DNA of 64,000 bases from Xenococcaceae cyanobacterium MO_188.B29 (GCA_030065155.1 JASJDI010000001.1:24003-88002); one strand, 5' to 3'. Shown: positions 42,673 through 53,959, numbered from the stretch's first letter. Numbers and translations are program-made. Notes: generated from the letters alone by a model not told the origin.

Positions 42673-43644
42673 TTATTCCAATCCCAATTCTCGCTTGAGT
42701 AGCTCAATTGACTTAGCACTAATATAATTTTCACTACAAATTACCTCAGGAAAACGAATTAAATCTTCTCTAATCTCAGCGATCGTGTTTTTGACAATTT
42801 CATAACTGGCTGGATCGCTGACGATAGTATGTGCGCTGCGGATAACCGCTCTTAATCTCTTTTCCTCTTTGGCTGGTGCAGTCAAAACAAGCAAATCATC
42901 CCCACGCTGACTTTTGACCACACTTTCTGCTATGGCTAAAGTTCCTTGACTGAGGCTAACTATAGCAAGGCAAGCTTGGGATGGTAGTTTTTGGATGATC
43001 TCTAACTCCTTTAAATAATTATAGATATCCACAGGGATAACCCTAAAAGATTTAGGTGGTACAATCTCTAAAACTTCTTTGATGAAGTAGCGACTGGTAA
43101 CTACTGTACCTAAATTATTATCTTTTAGCTTAGAGGGTAATTCTTCTAGTAAAACTAACTCAACAGGAATGGCTAAAGATTCCTGTAATTCTTGTTGCAT
43201 TAATTCTCCTGCGCTAGTATCTCGACTAGGTACTGTGACAAAAACCCTCTCGCTACAACGCACTCGCCAATCAATTTCCTCTAAAAATAATTCTTTGATT
43301 TTGGGTAGACTACTACCCAGTTCTAATAATTCATCTATACTATCTTTGATCAAATTATTCTGGGCTACTAAAGGGGAATCTGATTCAAGCTCATTTTCTC
43401 TTTCTTGAGATTTTACATAGATACCTGAACCAGCGATCGATTCTACTAAACCTGTTTCTTCTAGTTGCTGATATACTTTGCTAATAGTATTACGATGCAA
43501 ACCTGTAATCATCGCTAATTGTCTTGTACTCGGTAAACGATGACCAGGAGCATATTGTCCTGAAGCGATCGCAAACTGAATCTGCTCAAGTAGTTGCTTA
43601 GAAGCAGGAATATCACTATCGGATTGTATTTTGAAGTTCAGCAT
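42673..43644 (-). CDS. GntR-family transcriptional regulator
   Basis: ASKQLLEQIQFAIASGQYAPGHRLPSTRQLAMITGLHRNTISKVYQQLEETGLVES. Confidence 0.92.
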   Translation of the reverse strand: MLNFKIQSDSDIPASKQLLEQIQFAIASGQYAPGHRLPSTRQLAMITGLHRNTISKVYQQLEETGLVESIAGSGIYVKSQERENELESDSPLVAQNNLIKDSIDELLELGSSLPKIKELFLEEIDWRVRCSERVFVTVPSRDTSAGELMQQELQESLAIPVELVLLEELPSKLKDNNLGTVVTSRYFIKEVLEIVPPKSFRVIPVDIYNYLKELEIIQKLPSQACLAIVSLSQGTLAIAESVVKSQRGDDLLVLTAPAKEEKRLRAVIRSAHTIVSDPASYEIVKNTIAEIREDLIRFPEVICSENYISAKSIELLKRELGLE

Positions 43645-43753
43645 CTTCTTTATGGCAGTTTTCCAAAGTAATCAGCAAAATAAACCAGAAAAGGGCATAC
43701 TTTATGTCTGCCCTCATCTTAACTAATAGAAGTTAATTATTATTAAATTAATA

Positions 43754-44590
43754 TTAAGTTTCTGAACTTGTCGGCTTACTAAATGTGGGAGAAAGATAAG
43801 CTACTAAAATACCTAGTACAAATCCAATAACATTACGGAATAAAGGTAGCCATTCCGCAGTACGAGTAACCACAGGTCCAATACCAAAAGAAATAAATAG
43901 TATGCCCCACAGAGGTGACATAATTAATCCCCATTGCCAAGCTATTATTTGACCTTCTTGTCGAGGAATAATTGCTGCCCCTAAGATTACGCCACCGATA
44001 ATCGAACTAACCAAAGTAAGAATCCATTGCTCTTGAGGTAATCCTGGAACTACATTACAGCCGTCTTGTCGTAAACAGCCTTTAACTGTATCTAAAGCTG
44101 CGACGATCGCATTATTTTCCCCATTATCTCTGACATAGTACATATTCCCAAAGCGGGCTTGTAATTCAATCCAAAAAGTACGAGGCAGTAATTCATAAAC
44201 GTCATCGCCAATACTAAAGGCTAAAAGATTGCCACCTCTACCATCAGCTACAAGTAAAATACTTTTATCATCTAAACCCCAATATTTTTTCACAGCCCTG
44301 CCTGGAGAGCGATCGTATTGAGTAAGAACTCGCATTTTCCAGCCAGTTTCCGCTTCAAAATTTTCTAATTCTCCTACCAAAGATTCTTCCTGAAGAGTAG
44401 GTAAAAAATTAGCTAGATCGACAACGGGAGTTTCTCTATCTGGTAATAATTCTGGATTGTTAACAGCCCAAGCTGCGGGAGTAAATAACCAGGTAGCTAA
44501 AATTATTAAACAACCTCCTAACCCAATCACAAATCGTTGCCTAAAACTATTTTGCATGATGTATTTAATTAAAGATTTCTGAATAAACAA
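43754..44590 (-). CDS. TPM-domain (Psb32-like) membrane-anchored protein
   Basis: PVVDLANFLPTLQEESLVGELENFEAETGWKMRVLTQYD; C-terminal TM segments. Confidence 0.82.
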   Translation of the reverse strand: MFIQKSLIKYIMQNSFRQRFVIGLGGCLIILATWLFTPAAWAVNNPELLPDRETPVVDLANFLPTLQEESLVGELENFEAETGWKMRVLTQYDRSPGRAVKKYWGLDDKSILLVADGRGGNLLAFSIGDDVYELLPRTFWIELQARFGNMYYVRDNGENNAIVAALDTVKGCLRQDGCNVVPGLPQEQWILTLVSSIIGGVILGAAIIPRQEGQIIAWQWGLIMSPLWGILFISFGIGPVVTRTAEWLPLFRNVIGFVLGILVAYLSPTFSKPTSSET

Positions 44591-44760
44591 TTACTGTTCC
44601 CTGAGAACTATGAGTTTAATTTACATTTGTTTACTTTATTTTAGGATGAGTTAGTCGCTTCGCTCTAATTCAAAATTCAAAAATTTGCCTTCTTTGCTCA
44701 AATTAGATCTTTAATGAAGAGAATTTTATTCAACGTGCAGAAGGATACTTACTCAAAATG

Positions 44761-45207
44761 CTAATCCAGGTTGTGTTGTTGTCGAGCAGAAATTAAATCA
44801 TTAATATTTGAAGAGCGGGAAGAAGAAAAACGTCTTTTTTTAGCTGGACTATTCCATACTTTCCAGGCTGTTTTGACTCCCACAATTAAGCTGTGGGTAG
44901 TGGTTTGAGCTTGCTGGGCTTGTTTTTTGACATTACCCAAAGAGCGATCGACTTGCTTAACTACACGACCAGCACTTTCTACTCCTTGATTAATCTCATC
45001 GCTAAGTTCACTAATTTCTAAACCTGTCAGACGAATAGCTTCAAGGGTAGGAGGAAATTCTCGATTCAGAGTATCAAATAGTTTTTCTGCACTACGGGCA
45101 GCCCTTGCTACTTCTTGTAAGGCTGGCAGAGCAGTAATCAAGACAGCAGTAAGGCTGATTGCCACTAAAAATAAAGATAGTCCTAGCCAGAATAAAGAAT
45201 CTCTCAC
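44761..45207 (-). CDS. DUF948-like protein with single N-terminal TM segment
   Basis: LFWLGLSLFLVAISLTAVLITALPALQEVARAARSAEKLFDTL. Confidence 0.75.
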   Translation of the reverse strand: MRDSLFWLGLSLFLVAISLTAVLITALPALQEVARAARSAEKLFDTLNREFPPTLEAIRLTGLEISELSDEINQGVESAGRVVKQVDRSLGNVKKQAQQAQTTTHSLIVGVKTAWKVWNSPAKKRRFSSSRSSNINDLISARQQHNLD

Positions 45208-45228
45208 GCGCTTTGTTGGTAATTTATA

Positions 45229-45573
45229 TTAATCGGCAATAGAAGAGTTTAAATCTCGATCTTGATTATCAATTTGTTGAACTTGTCTCATTTCTATTTG
45301 ACTGGCTTCAACTCCTGCTGCGATCGCTTCTTTGAGTCGAGCGAGAGTTTCGTCCCAATTCTTTAAAGTGGAGTCAGACAAACGATCTGCTTGAAGCTGA
45401 AGACTAGTAGATAAATCTTCAGCTAATTCTGGTAAAGCATCTGCTGATTTTTTGAGCAATGCTCTTGTTTCTCGACCAGTACGCGGGGCAACCAATAGTC
45501 CCAAGACAGTACCTACAGCACTACCAATAGCTATTCCCCCAATAAAAGCACCAACCTGATTTGATTTTGACAT
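45229..45573 (-). CDS. YtxH domain-containing protein
   Basis: GAFIGGIAIGSAVGTVLGLLVAPRTGRETRALLKKSADALPEL. Confidence 0.88.
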   Translation of the reverse strand: MSKSNQVGAFIGGIAIGSAVGTVLGLLVAPRTGRETRALLKKSADALPELAEDLSTSLQLQADRLSDSTLKNWDETLARLKEAIAAGVEASQIEMRQVQQIDNQDRDLNSSIAD

Positions 45574-45662
45574 TTTCTTCCCTTTATTCCCATCTTAATA
45601 TTCCTATCATAAATTTTATGTCAACTCACTATTGGAATTGCCATCTCAAAGCAACTGAGCTT

Positions 45663-46679
45663 TTATAAAGTCACTCTTGAGAGATTACTACGAGGATCGT
45701 AGCTGCGATTGGTACGAATTTTTTCATAGTATTCTTTTTCGATCGCACTAATTCTTTTAGGAGTAGTAATAATAATTTTGACTAACTGATCGCTTCTTGT
45801 GCCTTGAGGGGAAGACCATCCTTTCCCTCTCAATCTTAAGGTTTGTCCAGAACGAATTCCTGGAGGTACTTTCATTGTCACCATCCCATCGGGAGTAGGT
45901 ATATTAATTGATGCTCCTAAAACGGCTTCGTCTGGCGTAATCGGAATTTCACAAACTAAATTATCTTCTTCAAATTTAAAAAAGGAATGGGGTTGTAATT
46001 CAACATTAAGATATAAATCCCCTCTTTGCTGACTATAGGGAATGGACTTTCCTTTACCACGAACGCGAATACGACTGCCTTGTTTTGCTCCTGGAGGGAT
46101 CCTAAATTCTACAGATTCATTACCCAAACTAATCCTTTTAGTTGTACCATGAAAGGCATCAGCAAAACTAAGACGAATGGTAGTTTCCCGATTGTAGGCA
46201 GCAGTCTGATTACCAAAACTGCCAAAATCGTTAAAGTTACTAGTATTGCCGTAGGAACTACTAGTTCTAGTGGAATTACCATAACTATAACTGCGAGAAC
46301 TACTCTCACCTGTAGTCGAAAAGCGACCTAATAACTCATTAATAAATTCTTCAAAATTACCGTATTGACTGAAATCAAAGCCATTAATGTCAACATTAAC
46401 TCCACCATTTGACCATTGCGTTTGTCCACTTCCTGCTTGCTGCCAATATTGACCAAATTGATCGTATTTGGCTCGTTTGTCTGTATCAGACAAAACTTCA
46501 TAAGCCTCACTAATTTCTTTAAAGCGGGCTTCTGCTTCTTTATTCCCTGGATTGCGATCGGGGTGGTATTTTAAAGCAAGCTTACGAAATTTTTTCTTGA
46601 TTTCTTCTGGACTGGCTGTTTTACTCACCCCCAAAATAGCGTAGTAGTCTTTAAAGTTGGTGGATGACATTGATGACAA
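45663..46679 (-). CDS. DnaJ-class (CbpA-type) co-chaperone
   Basis: [54 protein letters not shown]; DnaJ C-terminal domain. Confidence 0.93.
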   Translation of the reverse strand: MSSMSSTNFKDYYAILGVSKTASPEEIKKKFRKLALKYHPDRNPGNKEAEARFKEISEAYEVLSDTDKRAKYDQFGQYWQQAGSGQTQWSNGGVNVDINGFDFSQYGNFEEFINELLGRFSTTGESSSRSYSYGNSTRTSSSYGNTSNFNDFGSFGNQTAAYNRETTIRLSFADAFHGTTKRISLGNESVEFRIPPGAKQGSRIRVRGKGKSIPYSQQRGDLYLNVELQPHSFFKFEEDNLVCEIPITPDEAVLGASINIPTPDGMVTMKVPPGIRSGQTLRLRGKGWSSPQGTRSDQLVKIIITTPKRISAIEKEYYEKIRTNRSYDPRSNLSRVTL

Positions 46680-46910
46680 TCTCCTTGAGAATGATTGCGG
46701 AATAATAGTTTCAGATTGACCCTAATATTTTGGATCTATAAAACAAGAACAAACAACTATAATACATTATTATAGAGTTATATTTAGAAGTGTAACCTGC
46801 AATTAAAATAATAGAAATTTACAAATATCTGGGTTAGATTCCCAGCCCTCAAATAAACATTTGATTGGCTAGGATTAGAACTTTCTATTCAGTTTAAGTT
46901 ATGTATATAA

Positions 46911-46941
46911 CGTTACTCTGTCTCTTAAAAACAGAGTAACG
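46911..46941. terminator. Perfect 11-bp-arm inverted repeat downstream of glgC; possible terminator or structured element
   Basis: CGTTACTCTGT-CTCTTAAAA-ACAGAGTAACG. Confidence 0.5.
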
Positions 46942-46956
46942 CAGAGTATGAACGAT

Positions 46957-48255
46957 TTAAATAACTGTATTGTCGGAAATAGTTGTATTTTTAATCACAA
47001 CTACAATACCATTACGGATATAGAACCCTTCACTCTCTTTTTCTGCTTCTTCTACTCTATCCTTATTGACAATCTGTACATTACGACCAATGCGAGCATT
47101 CTTATCAATAATGGCACGACGAATAGTTGTGCCTTCCCCTATACCTACAGGAATCCCGAATTTTTGCAAACCTGATTGCCTTTCTGCAAAAGGTTCATAA
47201 AAATCTGCTCCCATAATTAAAGTATCTTCGACTGTAGCATCAGCTTCTATGCGAGTACGAATACCTACGACAGAGTGATTAATCCGGCAGCTTTTTAGAA
47301 TACAGCCTTCACTAATCATCGATTCTGTTATGTGACAGTCTAGCAATTTACTAGGCGGTAAATAACGAGAACGGGTGTAAATAGGAGCTTTTTCATCATA
47401 AAAGCTAAAAGGAGGCTTGGGCTGTTTAGTTAAAGCTAAATTAGCGTCATAAAAAGCTTCAATTGTTCCAATGTCCTCCCAATAACCTTTAAATAAGTAG
47501 GCTTGAACATTATGATCTTTCGCAGAAGCAGGAATGATTTCCTTGCCAAAATCAGTTTGTTCTAAATTTTGCTGTAGTAGTTCAACCAAAACCTCCTTTT
47601 TAAACACATAAATCCCCATAGAGGCAATGTAAGGATTAATTTTGGCTTGTTCAGGATTAAGACCTAAAACAGTAGTATCGACCTGCATTTGTTTTAGGGC
47701 TTCTCCTTTCGGTTTTTCATAAAAATCAACTACCCTACCCTGGCTATCAATTTTCATTAAGCCAAAACTAGAGGCTCTTTTTTCATCGATGGGTACTACA
47801 GAAAGAGTTATATCAGCGTTAGTTTCCCGATGACGCTGGACAAATTTACTGTAGTCCATACGATAAAGATGATCTCCTGAGAGAATCAAGTATTCATCAA
47901 CATCCCACTCTTGTAATAGTCGCAGATATTGTCTTACAGCATCGGCTGTTCCCTGAAACCAGCGAGTATTGTCAGCAGTTTGCTGTGCTGAGAGTACCTC
48001 AACAAATCCCTCTCTGAATCCAGAAAAATGATAAGTACGATTTAAGTGCCGATTCAAAGAAGCTGAGTTGAATTGGGTTAAAACGTAAATTTTGACAATT
48101 TCAGAATTAATACAATTGCTAATTGGAATATCAATTAGACGGTACTTACTGGCTAATGGAACTGCGGGTTTTGCCCGCAATTTAGTTAGTGGATAAAGGC
48201 GAGTACCTGCGCCTCCTCCAAGAATAATGCTTAATACTCTTTTCACAAGAAACAA
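46957..48255 (-). CDS. glgC: Glucose-1-phosphate adenylyltransferase
   Basis: [44 protein letters not shown]. Confidence 0.97.
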   Translation of the reverse strand: MFLVKRVLSIILGGGAGTRLYPLTKLRAKPAVPLASKYRLIDIPISNCINSEIVKIYVLTQFNSASLNRHLNRTYHFSGFREGFVEVLSAQQTADNTRWFQGTADAVRQYLRLLQEWDVDEYLILSGDHLYRMDYSKFVQRHRETNADITLSVVPIDEKRASSFGLMKIDSQGRVVDFYEKPKGEALKQMQVDTTVLGLNPEQAKINPYIASMGIYVFKKEVLVELLQQNLEQTDFGKEIIPASAKDHNVQAYLFKGYWEDIGTIEAFYDANLALTKQPKPPFSFYDEKAPIYTRSRYLPPSKLLDCHITESMISEGCILKSCRINHSVVGIRTRIEADATVEDTLIMGADFYEPFAERQSGLQKFGIPVGIGEGTTIRRAIIDKNARIGRNVQIVNKDRVEEAEKESEGFYIRNGIVVVIKNTTISDNTVI

Positions 48256-48424
48256 CCTCTCGACTGCCTGTTACCTCTCAAGTTCAAGTTTATCTGACTG
48301 TGGTACAGATTAAGCCAAACAGTGAAATTGGTTTTGCTTATTTTGTTGGTTCTTGGGATTGTTAATAAGTGTTAATATAATCTTAACTCTGGTTCTAAGC
48401 GATTTTGCTTGAACTTACATCCAA

Positions 48425-48898
48425 GTGGATTCATTGAATAAGCATATTGTTATGTCATCTGAGGCAAAAGTTCTTCCTCCCAAACTTGAGCGTATTGTTG
48501 ACCGTTTTAAACGTCGCTCCAATCCTAAACAACGCTACGAGCAACTACTTTGGTACGCCAAAAAATTACCAGCAATGTCAGAAGAAGGTAAAATTCCTGA
48601 AAATAAAGTTAATGGCTGTGTTTCTCAGGTTTTTATCACAGCCAACTTAGAGGAAGGTAAAGTTTGGTATCAAGGAGATTCTGATGCTCAATTAGTCAAG
48701 GGGTTAGTTGCACTGTTGATTGAAGGACTCAATGGTTTAACTCCACAAGAAATTTTGCAAGTAACACCAGATTTTATTGAAGAAACTGGCTTGAAAGTTA
48801 GTTTAACTCCTTCTCGTGCTAATGGCTTTTATAATATTTTTCAAACAATGAAGAAGAAAGCCTTAGGATTCGATTTGGCTATGTCTGGTGAAAGTTGA
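48425..48898 (+). CDS. sufE: SufE family Fe-S assembly protein
   Basis: RYEQLLWYAKKLPAMSEEGKIPENKVNGCVSQVFITANLEEGKVWYQGDSDA. Confidence 0.93.
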   Translation: MDSLNKHIVMSSEAKVLPPKLERIVDRFKRRSNPKQRYEQLLWYAKKLPAMSEEGKIPENKVNGCVSQVFITANLEEGKVWYQGDSDAQLVKGLVALLIEGLNGLTPQEILQVTPDFIEETGLKVSLTPSRANGFYNIFQTMKKKALGFDLAMSGES

Positions 48899-49003
48899 TT
48901 ATAATTCTGGCACGAATCAAAAGTCTTGGATGAAGGAGAAGTCAGCAGTTCAAGTTTTCAGAATTTTAGGGTTTCTTGAGCAAACAAACAGCTAATGAAG
49001 AAG

Positions 49004-49522
49004 CTAAATTTCTTCGCCTAATTTATTTTGCGAAATAGAACGAGTGCAAGACCAATTGCTAGGAAGAGCAGAGGGCCATCCCATCCTTAATGCTTCTGGA
49101 CAAATAGTCATAACTGTTAACTGACAATCAATTAATTGAAATCCTTGTTTCTCGCATTGTTTTAAACTGTGTTTCAAAATCGAATCGTCGTTAAATTCGA
49201 TCGTGCTGTTGCACTGAATACAAACAATATGATGATGATGATGAGGATAGGGTTGGTTTAGTTCGTAATGTTTATGCCCTTCTGCTAACTCTAATTCTCG
49301 CAAAATACCCATTCGTGCCATCAATTTGACACTACGGTAAATTGTTGACAAACTGATGGACTCTCCACGTTTTTCTAAGACATTATAAATTTCTTCTGCA
49401 CTTAGATGATTTCCTCTGGGTAAGTTCTGAAAAAGATGCAATATTTTTTCTCTTTGAGGTGTCATCCGCCAACCTCTGGCATTGAGTTCGGCTTTTAGAG
49501 AACTAGCTGTATAATGAGGCAT
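49004..49522 (-). CDS. fur: Fur family transcriptional regulator (FurA-like)
   Basis: LNARGWRMTPQREKILHLFQNLPRGNHLSAEEIYNVL; PHHHHHIVCIQCNSTIEF. Confidence 0.9.
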   Translation of the reverse strand: MPHYTASSLKAELNARGWRMTPQREKILHLFQNLPRGNHLSAEEIYNVLEKRGESISLSTIYRSVKLMARMGILRELELAEGHKHYELNQPYPHHHHHIVCIQCNSTIEFNDDSILKHSLKQCEKQGFQLIDCQLTVMTICPEALRMGWPSALPSNWSCTRSISQNKLGEEI

Positions 49523-49610
49523 TTTAATTTAGTATTAATTATCTCTTAATGACAATGATAATAATCTTATAAGGTATTTGCAACAAACGTAAATAATTGA
49601 TAATAGTTTG

Positions 49611-50501
49611 TTACTTCGATCTCAGGAATTCCCTTATATAATTATTGACTAATTTTGGTTGTTCTTGTTGTACCCAATGACTGCAATTGGGAATATATTT
49701 GATTTGCCAATTACTTACATACTCGTCTGTATTATAAGTTAATTCTTTACCCAAAGCAGAATCTTTTTCTCCCCAAATCATTAGTGTGGGAATATCGATA
49801 ACATTCCACGATCGCTGAGTTGAACTGAATAAGTCACGGAAAATACAGCGATAATAATTGAGCATAGCTGTTAATGCTCCTGGTTGGGCTGCTGCTTGTT
49901 TAAAAGCGTTTAAATCTTCTGACGTAAAAGCAGATTTATCTATTGCCATATCTGTAAAAGCTGAAGCGATCGCCTGATAATTATTCCTCTGTAAAACTAT
50001 TTCAGGAATTAAGGGTAGTTGGAAAAAGAAAATATACCAGCTTCTGAACAATTGTGGGAATGTACGTAATCCTGCTAAAAATTTAGCGGGATGAGGTAAA
50101 TTTAATACTACTAATTTTTCGACCATGGTGGGATAAGTATAAGCGAAGTTCCAGGCGATCGCTCCTCCCCAATCATGGCTAACTAAAATACAATCTTGAT
50201 AACCTAATCCCGTAATTACTCCTGCGATATCTTTGACTAATTCTTCCATAGCATAAGCTTCTAAACCTTCTGGTTTATCGCTATGGTTATAACCCCGTAA
50301 ATCGAGAGCAACTACTCGATAATCTTGGGCAAATTCTGCCATTTGATGTCTCCAAGAATACCAAAATTCTGGGAACCCATGAAGCATAAGCATTAGTTTT
50401 CCTTGCCCACAAGTAACGTAATGTAAATTAATCTTGTTAGTAGGAATGAAGTTATGTTTCCAATGGTCGGGTATTTTCATTAAACTGGTTTTGAAAGACA
50501 A
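49611..50501 (-). CDS. Alpha/beta hydrolase (epoxide hydrolase/haloalkane dehalogenase-like)
   Basis: LMLMLHGFPEFWYSWRHQM; ILVSHDWGGAIAWNFAY. Confidence 0.92.
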   Translation of the reverse strand: MSFKTSLMKIPDHWKHNFIPTNKINLHYVTCGQGKLMLMLHGFPEFWYSWRHQMAEFAQDYRVVALDLRGYNHSDKPEGLEAYAMEELVKDIAGVITGLGYQDCILVSHDWGGAIAWNFAYTYPTMVEKLVVLNLPHPAKFLAGLRTFPQLFRSWYIFFFQLPLIPEIVLQRNNYQAIASAFTDMAIDKSAFTSEDLNAFKQAAAQPGALTAMLNYYRCIFRDLFSSTQRSWNVIDIPTLMIWGEKDSALGKELTYNTDEYVSNWQIKYIPNCSHWVQQEQPKLVNNYIREFLRSK

Positions 50502-50892
50502 AATGTTACTATTATAGGGATATTTAATCGTCTCTACAGAAATTTTTTCCTAATTAATTATTGCTAAAATTTACAAAATATACATAAGTTTATGAAGCGA
50601 AATATTAACAATTTACAGTATATTTGTATCTTCTTAAAATATGTATACTTAAGGATTTCAAGTTTTTATGAGTGCAATATTATAGTATTCTAATCTAAAG
50701 AATATTTTATCAAAGCAAGTATGGAGCTAAAACTGAGATTTTAGCCCAATCTGCTTTTTTTGCATCTTTTTAAAAGATATACAAGAGCCAAGCAAAATTT
50801 AGGAGAGCAAACTATCAGGTATTGCTAGTCCTGGAGTTGGTAACTTGATTAAACTATTTATATTACTTGATTAAACTACTTATGTTATTTTT

Positions 50893-51990
50893 ATGATTTT
50901 GACAACTTTGTTGATGTTAGTAGGTGGACTGATACTTCTTGTAGTTGGTGCAGAATTTTTAGTAAAGGGAGCATCTAATGTAGCCGGAATATTAGGTATT
51001 TCACCTCTAATTATTGGACTAACAGTTGTTGCTTATGGCACCAGTGCGCCAGAAATGTCTGTAAGTATTATGTCTAGCTGGGCTGGGCAAGCAGATATTG
51101 CAGTAGGTAATGTTCTTGGTAGTAATATCTTCAACATTTTGCTAATTCTTGGTTTGTCTGCCTTGGTAACGCCATTAGTAGTAGCGAGGCAAATAATTCG
51201 CTCTGATGTACCAATTATGATCGGGGTATCTATCCTTTTATTAGTATTTGGACTAGATGGCAAGATTAGCAGAGTAGATGGAACTATTTTTTTTATCGGT
51301 GGTGTAGTTTATACTCTTTCTTTAATTTATCAAAGTCGTAGACAAAACCATGAAGGCGATCGCGATGAATTTGCTGATGAATACAGTTTTTCTGGTCAGA
51401 GTTCACCACAAATTTGGTTAAAAAATTTGCTATTTATTGTTGGTGGTTCAGGTTTGTTAGTATTGGGTTCTCGCTGGCTGGTAGATTCTGCTTCAGATAT
51501 TGCCAGAAATTTGGGAGTCAGCGAACTCTTAATTGGTTTAACTATAGTATCTATGGGTACTTCACTACCAGAATTAGCAACTTCTATTATGGCAAGTATC
51601 CGTGGAGAGAGAGATATTGCCGTGGGAAATGTTCTTGGTAGTAATATTTTTAATATTTTGGCAGTTTTAGGAATGGCAAGTATGCTTGCCCCTGATGGTA
51701 TTGTGGTTGCGGATGCTGCTATTGAATTTAATGCGCCTGTAGCTGTAGCTGTAGCTTTTGCTTGCTTGCCTATTTTTTCCTCTGGTAGTCAGATTAGTCG
51801 CTGGGAAGGATTATTATTTACTTTTTATTATTTTGCTTATACTAGTTATTTAATTTTAGATGCTATAGATCATGAAAGTCTTCCTCTTTATAATACTGTA
51901 ATGCTCTTTTTTGTAATTCCTCTTACCGTAATTACTTTACTAACAGTAGCACTACAAGAGCGTCAGTCCAAACGAAATAAAATAGGCTAG
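50893..51990 (+). CDS. Calcium/sodium antiporter (CaCA family)
   Basis: Two inverted repeats with GTSAPEMSVSI..NVLGSNIFNILLILG and GTSLPELATSI..NVLGSNIFNILAVLG. Confidence 0.94.
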   Translation: MILTTLLMLVGGLILLVVGAEFLVKGASNVAGILGISPLIIGLTVVAYGTSAPEMSVSIMSSWAGQADIAVGNVLGSNIFNILLILGLSALVTPLVVARQIIRSDVPIMIGVSILLLVFGLDGKISRVDGTIFFIGGVVYTLSLIYQSRRQNHEGDRDEFADEYSFSGQSSPQIWLKNLLFIVGGSGLLVLGSRWLVDSASDIARNLGVSELLIGLTIVSMGTSLPELATSIMASIRGERDIAVGNVLGSNIFNILAVLGMASMLAPDGIVVADAAIEFNAPVAVAVAFACLPIFSSGSQISRWEGLLFTFYYFAYTSYLILDAIDHESLPLYNTVMLFFVIPLTVITLLTVALQERQSKRNKIG

Positions 51991-51999
51991 TAGAGCTTC

Positions 52000-52085
52000 G
52001 CTTAAGTGGCGAGTAGCCTTTCGGGTTCGGTAGTTGACGGCACTCACTACTCGGATGCAAGCTCCGAGTCCGTGCCTCCTCATGG
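52000..52085. repeat. GC-rich hairpin-forming intergenic repeat
   Basis: CTCGGA-TGCAAGC-TCCGAG hairpin and CTTTCGGGTTCGGTAG motif; composition differs from flanks. Confidence 0.4.
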
Positions 52086-52184
52086 TAGGGCTGTTTCATT
52101 AAGCTAAACTAATACAGTAAGTAAGCGTTTATTTTGGAGTATTTTGCTAATTTAAATGGTTTATATTTATTTGATGTTTGGATG

Positions 52185-52295
52185 CTAGTCCATTCGGGAA
52201 GCAAACCAGAAAGTCCAGAGCATTGTTAAAGCAAATATGGTAGTGCCAAGAGCATTAACCATAGCATGAAATTCTTCAGAGTTAATCAAAGTCAT
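52185..52295 (-). CDS. Unannotated 36-aa single-TM small protein (candidate)
   Basis: Manual translation MTLINSEEFHAMVNALGTTIFALTMLWTFWFASRMD*; ATG to TAG; hydrophobic segment; below track length cutoff. Confidence 0.5.
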   Translation of the reverse strand: MTLINSEEFHAMVNALGTTIFALTMLWTFWFASRMD

Positions 52296-52474
52296 AGTAA
52301 GTACTAATACTCACGGTTCTTAAGCTAATTGTAAGATAATACTGTAAAAAAGTTGATCCTACATAGATAATTGTAGTGTTATCTCTTGTTTGAACAGAAG
52401 AGGAGCTAATAATTTTTAATTGTTGCGATCGAGATAGAGATATTTTTTTGTATTTGAAACTTGCTACAAAAGAA

Positions 52475-52498
52475 TAACGTACCTGGTCAGGTACGTTA
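52475..52498. repeat. Perfect inverted repeat (hairpin/operator-like)
   Basis: TAACGTACCTG-GT-CAGGTACGTTA. Confidence 0.55.
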
Positions 52499-52761
52499 AT
52501 GATTGTGTAACTACAATCTACATCTCTTAGGTTTTAGTCTAGATATGAATATCCAGCAACTGTTATTAGATTAATGGGAACAAGATTGTCTAGTCTAGGG
52601 CATTCATATAATCTTTACTCTCTAGACATATTTGCTAGAAATCTATAAAAAAAATCTTAAAAGCAAAAAATCTAACTGATACTAAATCCTGTTGAGATAA
52701 ACCATTTTAAACTTGTGTGGAGGCAGAAGCGGTGTGACCCCTACAGGATTCAGCAGTTCCT

Positions 52762-53391
52762 TTACTTACTCTCTGGTATAGCCATACGCAATCCTAACCC
52801 AACCATGACACTTCCAGATAACCACTTCATAAAATTAGCAGCTTGAGGTTGTTGTGCCAATCGCTCCCCTAGTCCACCTGAAAAATAGCCAATCATTCCG
52901 TAAATTATTAGACAGAGAGTTGTAAAAGATAAACCATAGGCTAGCATTTGCCAAGGCACTTGACCAATTTGAGCATCCACAAACTGGGGTAGAAATGCCA
53001 TAAAAAATAAAATACCTTTGGGATTAAGAATGCTGGTGATAACTCCTTGTGAAACTATTTTGCTACGCTCAACAGGTTTAGTTTCATTACTTGTTGGTAT
53101 TAAAGACTGTTTACTTAACAAAGTATATATTCCTAAATAGAGCAAGTAAGCTGCACCTGCATAGCGAATGATCTCAAATGCTGTTGTAGAAGCTTGAAGT
53201 AGTGCGGATAAACCAAGTACTGCTAAAGCTGTATGCACGATATAGCCAATACACACACCCAATGTTGATAAGAGCGCAATAACTCGCCCTTGGGAAATAC
53301 CACGAGTGCTGACATAGATGATGTCAGGTCCAGGAGTACAAATCATTACAATAGCAGTAGTAAAGAAGAGAACAATGTTTGAGAGTGGCAT
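52762..53391 (-). CDS. LysE family translocator
   Basis: ICTPGPDIIYVSTRGISQGRVIALLSTLGVCIGYIVHT; NPKGILFFMAFLPQFVD. Confidence 0.93.
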   Translation of the reverse strand: MPLSNIVLFFTTAIVMICTPGPDIIYVSTRGISQGRVIALLSTLGVCIGYIVHTALAVLGLSALLQASTTAFEIIRYAGAAYLLYLGIYTLLSKQSLIPTSNETKPVERSKIVSQGVITSILNPKGILFFMAFLPQFVDAQIGQVPWQMLAYGLSFTTLCLIIYGMIGYFSGGLGERLAQQPQAANFMKWLSGSVMVGLGLRMAIPESK

Positions 53392-53442
53392 AAAATTGAG
53401 TTTTTCTTGAGATGGAGTTATGTAAAAAAAGAATTCTCAATA

Positions 53443-53877
53443 TTATAGCGACTCATCAAGGTGCTGGAATTTAATGGTTTGGATTGCCTTGTGGTTACGG
53501 ATACACATTCCTGTAACTGCTTGCATCCCTAGCTTTTCATAGAAAGATCGTAATTGAGAATCGCATAAGAGGTCTATCATATAAAATTGCTGAAGACGAT
53601 CTAACATCAAATGCATAAGTTTACTGCCAATCCCCTTCCCTTGATAGTCAGGTAAAACTTCAAGTAGAGGAATATAAGCAGAGATAATTTTATCGGTTAT
53701 TGCTGTAATAAAACCTACAACCTTGCCTGTTTCTTCATCTATTGCCAGAACAATTTCATCACTATTTTGCAGTAGTTTAAGATGTATTTTCGGACTAAGT
53801 CTATCTTGCCAATCAACGCAAAAACCTTCTATTTGTTCGGGTTGTATATTTTTTGCTGAGTACGAGTATTTAATCAC
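53443..53877 (-). CDS. GNAT family N-acetyltransferase
   Basis: AYIPLLEVLPDYQGKGIGSKLMHLML. Confidence 0.9.
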   Translation of the reverse strand: MIKYSYSAKNIQPEQIEGFCVDWQDRLSPKIHLKLLQNSDEIVLAIDEETGKVVGFITAITDKIISAYIPLLEVLPDYQGKGIGSKLMHLMLDRLQQFYMIDLLCDSQLRSFYEKLGMQAVTGMCIRNHKAIQTIKFQHLDESL

Positions 53878-53959
53878 AATTTGAAATTAAAAACTATATC
53901 AATTACTTTTTTTTCAACTATGGTTGATAATACTTAGAAAAAAGTTAATTAGATTTAAC

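Noticed and set aside
46825-46860. GGGTTAGATTCCCAGCC resembling a tRNA T-arm
   Set aside because: No acceptor, D-arm or anticodon-arm folding could be found around it; it is just a short hairpin.
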